DNA from: Nocardia aobensis NBRC 100429
GTDB taxonomy: Bacteria > Actinomycetota > Actinomycetes > Mycobacteriales > Mycobacteriaceae
Direction: 5' to 3'
NCBI RefSeq assembly: GCF_000308375.1
Contig: NZ_BAFQ01000294.1
Location: forward strand, 1-64,000
DNA length: 64,000 nt
The notes under the pieces are model-generated. The model worked only from the letters and a program-made list of their open reading frames with translations. It was not told where the DNA came from and ran no database searches. Below are positions 61,319 to 64,000 of the stretch, piece after piece (position 1 is the stretch's first letter; every line of letters starts with the position of its first letter). The position numbers and the translations under genes are program-made.

Positions 61319-62236
61319 ATGCCGAAAACAGGATTCAGAAACGCCAAGAGAAGAACCGCGACACCCTCCAAAAGGTGGGAGCGGTCACAGGCAGGCAAGC
61401 CCCGACCCACGTCGCTCGTGGTTGCCGGTGCCGTTCCGCTGCTGATCGCGCTCGCGTGCGCCGGCCCGGCGGGAGCGTCGACGGCTTCGGTCGCGGACCA
61501 GCCTGGCGTGACCAGCCCTTCCCAACCTGGCACCGCGGCACCGCCGCCCCCACCCGGGCCGCCGCCGGCGCCGGAACCTCAACCGGAACCGCCCCCCGAG
61601 CCGCAGCTGGCCTACGTCGAGCAGCCACCCGAGGTCCGCAACGGGCCCACACCGCGCCCCGAACCCGCCGACGACCCGGCACCGCCGGTGCAGGTGCAAG
61701 ACCTGCATCTGCCCGAGCCGGTGGCGCCGGTCGCGCCGATTGCGCCGCCGGACAACACGATTCGTATCGGTCAGTGGCAGGCCCCGGCACCGGATTGGCT
61801 TCCACCCCAAGCACGTGACTGCATCAACAACGCCGCGGCCGGGGCGGAAGCGCAGGTCGCCACCGCTCTGGATTCGATCGGTATCCCGGCAGGGCGCTCG
61901 GACCGGGTCAGCGGCGCAACTCTTGCCGGCGCCGGGATCGGCGGCGCGGCCGGAGCGGTCGCAGCCGGCGCACCGGTGGCCGCCGCGGGCGCGGTCGTGG
62001 GCGGGCTGATCGGCGGCACCATCGGCGGAATCGCCGGTGCCGCAGTAGGAACCGTGATCCCGGTCCCAGTGGTCGGCACCGTTACCTCCGGCGTCGCGGG
62101 AACGGCGCTCGGTGCCGCGGCCGGTGCGGCAGCAGGCGCTGCCATCGCGGGTATCCCCGCAGCGGTGGCGGGCGCGTTGGCCGGCGGAACCGTCGGTGCC
62201 GGATTCGGCGCCGGAGTCGGGGTGGGCCAGCCGTGA
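61319..62236 (+). CDS. Secreted proline-rich protein with Gly/Ala-rich C-terminal region
   Basis: A 305-residue protein: signal or anchor segment SLVVAGAVPLLIALACAG after a basic N terminus, a Pro-rich middle (AAPPPPPGPPPAPEPQPE, PAPPVQVQDLHLPEPVAPV), then a C-terminal region of repeated Gly/Ala (GAGIGGAAGAVAAGAPVAAA, GGLIGGTIGGIAGAAV) like glycine-zipper membrane segments. It likely crosses or lines the cell envelope. Its stop overlaps the GTG of the cutinase gene (GTGA). No catalytic motif is present. Confidence 0.8.
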   Translation: MPKTGFRNAKRRTATPSKRWERSQAGKPRPTSLVVAGAVPLLIALACAGPAGASTASVADQPGVTSPSQPGTAAPPPPPGPPPAPEPQPEPPPEPQLAYVEQPPEVRNGPTPRPEPADDPAPPVQVQDLHLPEPVAPVAPIAPPDNTIRIGQWQAPAPDWLPPQARDCINNAAAGAEAQVATALDSIGIPAGRSDRVSGATLAGAGIGGAAGAVAAGAPVAAAGAVVGGLIGGTIGGIAGAAVGTVIPVPVVGTVTSGVAGTALGAAAGAAAGAAIAGIPAAVAGALAGGTVGAGFGAGVGVGQP

Positions 62237-63474
62237 CCGACACGACTCTGACTGTGAAAGCGCTAACCACGATCGCGGTGAGCACCGCATGCGCCGCGAT
62301 GGTGAGCGGTCTGGGGAGTGCCACACCGGGTGCTGCGCCGATCGGTCCCGGCTGCCCAGCCCTGTACGTGATCGGGATCCAGGGCACCGGCCAATCGGAC
62401 CCCGACCCGACCGCCGACACCGGGGTCATCGGCGCACTGCTGGCCCAGGTCCAGGCCGCCGCCCCGGACCTGGTGCAACACAGCACCATTCCGTATCCAG
62501 CAGGCTTCGGTGGGATCGTTCCCGGCGGCGGATCGGCACCGTACGCAGAATCGGCGACCGAGGCACTGGACGGTCTCGAAGTAGCTGCCACCGACATCAC
62601 CAGTGCCTGCCCCAGCACGTTGCTGGCGGGTGTGGCGTATTCGCAAGGTGCCCAAGCGATGGCGCAGTTCGCCCAACAGGTCGGCGCGGGCCAGGGGCCC
62701 GTTCCGCCGGACAAGATCGCAGGGATCGCGCTCTACGCAAACCCCGACCGGCTCCCGAACTCTCCGGTCATTCCCGGTCGGCCGGGACAAACCGTGCCCG
62801 ACCCCGCCCCCGGCACATCGGGCGCCGGGGTCGCGACAGTGCAGCTTCTCAACCCGCCCGCGGCCGGTGGCGGTATCGCTGCCGACGGGAGCGGCTACGG
62901 GTTGCTGACCGGTCGTGTCGCTGATATTTGCACCGACGGTGACCTGGCGTGCTCGGCGCCCGACCATGCGGCCCTGCTGCGCGTCGGCGCGGAAATCCTC
63001 GCCCAGGCCGACCTGCGCGACCCGATCGCGGCCCTGACGTCGATCAACGGACTGTTCTCGACGGCGATGCGACGCGCGTGGACCACGGTGCTCGCCGAGG
63101 ACTTCCACACCGACCCCGGCAACGCCGACTACCTTCCGGCAAAACCGTTGGCGCAGCGACTCATCGACGCCGCCGACCCCCGAACCCCCGCACCGGGCCC
63201 GGATCAGGTGCGGGCAGCTGCCCAGCGATGGGAGCAGATCACCGCCGCGGCGACGGCGAACCCGCTCGGCGTCGTGGCGAAGCTGGCCGGCCAACTCGTC
63301 GCGGCCTGGGGCCAGCTGGTTGCCGACAACGCCGATCTGATCAACCCGGCGGTGTGGCTGCACTACGGCGACACGGTCTCCCGCCACAACGGCTACCTCG
63401 CCAGCGGCCAACTCGCCTCCGGCCTTGCCTGGATGACCGCACTCGCACACGACGCCGCAGGACACCAGTCATGA
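62233..63474 (+). CDS. Cutinase family esterase
   Basis: A 413-residue secreted protein: signal-like N terminus (ALTTIAVSTACAAMVSG), then the cutinase fold with ALYVIGIQGTGQSDP, IPYPAGFGG and the nucleophile elbow VAYSQGAQAMAQFA; the aspartate/histidine part is in TDGDLACSAPDHAALLRV. The chain is about 150 residues longer than typical mycobacterial cutinases, the extra part being helical (AAQRWEQITAAATANPLG). Cutinases hydrolyse lipids and polyesters. It overlaps the upstream gene by GTGA and the lipase by ATGA, so the three genes are co-translated. Confidence 0.88.
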   Translation: MTDTTLTVKALTTIAVSTACAAMVSGLGSATPGAAPIGPGCPALYVIGIQGTGQSDPDPTADTGVIGALLAQVQAAAPDLVQHSTIPYPAGFGGIVPGGGSAPYAESATEALDGLEVAATDITSACPSTLLAGVAYSQGAQAMAQFAQQVGAGQGPVPPDKIAGIALYANPDRLPNSPVIPGRPGQTVPDPAPGTSGAGVATVQLLNPPAAGGGIAADGSGYGLLTGRVADICTDGDLACSAPDHAALLRVGAEILAQADLRDPIAALTSINGLFSTAMRRAWTTVLAEDFHTDPGNADYLPAKPLAQRLIDAADPRTPAPGPDQVRAAAQRWEQITAAATANPLGVVAKLAGQLVAAWGQLVADNADLINPAVWLHYGDTVSRHNGYLASGQLASGLAWMTALAHDAAGHQS

Positions 63475-64000
63475 ACGACATCGGCACCGCCTTCTACACC
63501 CCGCCCACCCTGCACGACTCCATCGAGCCCGGCCGCATCCTGCGCATACGCCCCACCGACACTCCCGCGTTGATGGGGGCAGGCGCCGCGTGGCAGCTGC
63601 TCTACACCTCTACCGACACCCACGGCGAACTCGCCGCCGCCTCCGGCATCGTGATCGCCCCCGACACCGATCCCGAACTCGGGCCAGGTCCGATTATGGT
63701 GTACTGCTCCGCCTTCCACGGGCTCGGCGGCCCCTGCGCACCGTCTCGGCTGCTCGCGATCGGTGCCGAACCCGACACCGCACCGATCACCGCGGCGCTG
63801 GATCGCGGCTGGATCGTCGCTGTCCCGGACGGGGAAAACCTCGGCGTCACCGGCCAAGGCCCGCACACCTTCCTCGCCGGCCGTGCCGCGGCACACCACA
63901 CCCTCGACCTCGCCCGCGCCACCGCCTCGATCCAGCAACTGAACACACAGGAATCACCAGTGGTGGCGTGGGGATATGCCGACGGCGCTCGCGCGGTCAC
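63471..64000 (+). CDS. Secretory lipase (LIP family), 3' end cut by window edge
   Basis: The frame from ATG 63471 (overlapping the cutinase stop in ATGA) reads FYTPPTLHDSIEPGRILRIR, GAAWQLLYTSTDTHGELAAA and HGLGGPCAPSRLLAIG, the CAPS block of the LIP family of fungal and actinobacterial lipases. No N-terminal signal peptide is evident. The position of the catalytic Ser reads VVAWGYADGARAV instead of GYSQGG, so the nucleophile appears to be replaced by Ala. The rest of the protein lies outside the window. Confidence 0.85.
   Translation, partial: MNDIGTAFYTPPTLHDSIEPGRILRIRPTDTPALMGAGAAWQLLYTSTDTHGELAAASGIVIAPDTDPELGPGPIMVYCSAFHGLGGPCAPSRLLAIGAEPDTAPITAALDRGWIVAVPDGENLGVTGQGPHTFLAGRAAAHHTLDLARATASIQQLNTQESPVVAWGYADGARAV

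Noticed and set aside
62263..63465. Reverse frame of 400 codons opposite the cutinase
   Set aside because: Shadow of the cutinase gene; composition is Arg/Gly/Val-rich with no domain and no ribosome site.
1..64000. CRISPR arrays, tRNA and rRNA genes
   Set aside because: No regularly spaced repeats with spacers, cloverleaf candidates or rRNA-like conserved stretches were seen by eye; a covariance-model scan would be needed to exclude tRNAs fully.

Overview
The window comes from a high-GC actinomycete, most likely Nocardia or a close mycolic-acid-containing relative. This rests on an MspA-type porin, a DesA3-like desaturase, Ddn-type nitroreductases, an MmpL-like transporter, DUF4254, a cutinase followed by a secretory lipase, three XRE regulators with MmyB-like sensor domains, and many TetR regulators facing their targets. 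It reads as accessory chromosome: no ribosomal RNA, tRNA or core housekeeping genes were seen, regulators are dense, and decayed genes and insertion-sequence fragments are common. Genus is inferred from gene content only.

Layout. 1-2.4 kb: two SAM methyltransferases and a coupled small membrane protein, facing a TetR gene across two palindromic operators. 2.4-8.2 kb: thioredoxin, a desaturase with an in-frame stop, a degenerate prenyl synthase, a plant-type lycopene cyclase and an inverted, decayed second cyclase copy. 8.2-15.4 kb: LysE exporter, PadR and GntR/FCD regulators, a large amidohydrolase and two DoxX-like membrane proteins. 15.7-19.6 kb: VOC proteins, an ECF41-type sigma factor with its divergent target, and an MspA porin. 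20-30.8 kb: SnoaL/DUF4254/haloalkane-dehalogenase-like operon, a TetR-Ddn-methyltransferase group, a multicopper oxidase, an SDR pseudogene, TetR facing a luciferase-like monooxygenase, and a hemerythrin. 30.8-37.5 kb: a graveyard of mobile-element pieces (IS5, ISAs1, integrase-core transposase, tyrosine and serine recombinases) mixed with a secreted SAP-like protein, a decayed PadR paralogue and a TetR. 37.6-43 kb: hyuA-hyuB-aldehyde dehydrogenase operon. 43.8-47.2 kb: TetR facing MMPL plus Ddn. 47.7-56 kb: secreted protein, TetR facing an extended SDR, then a scarred stretch of truncated genes, MDR oxidoreductase and a frameshifted AraC. 56.3-64 kb: three XRE-MmyB regulators, a KAS III-like enzyme, a 35-residue hydrophobic peptide, and a coupled proline-rich protein/cutinase/lipase operon that runs off the end.

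How it may work together. A ten-base box, TTGTATCCAA or its complement, recurs as exact or near matches in front of the thioredoxin, amidohydrolase, GntR gene, SnoaL operon, SDR pseudogene, SAP-like gene, PadR/TetR pair and the hyu operon. The box resembles sites of FCD-type GntR regulators, and it lies just upstream of the most plausible start of the local GntR gene. I infer a dispersed catabolic regulon controlled by that GntR protein. Separately, the KAS III-like enzyme co-oriented with one XRE-MmyB regulator, two more such regulators and a short hydrophobic peptide could form a fatty-acyl sensing or signalling module. Both are sequence-based hypotheses.
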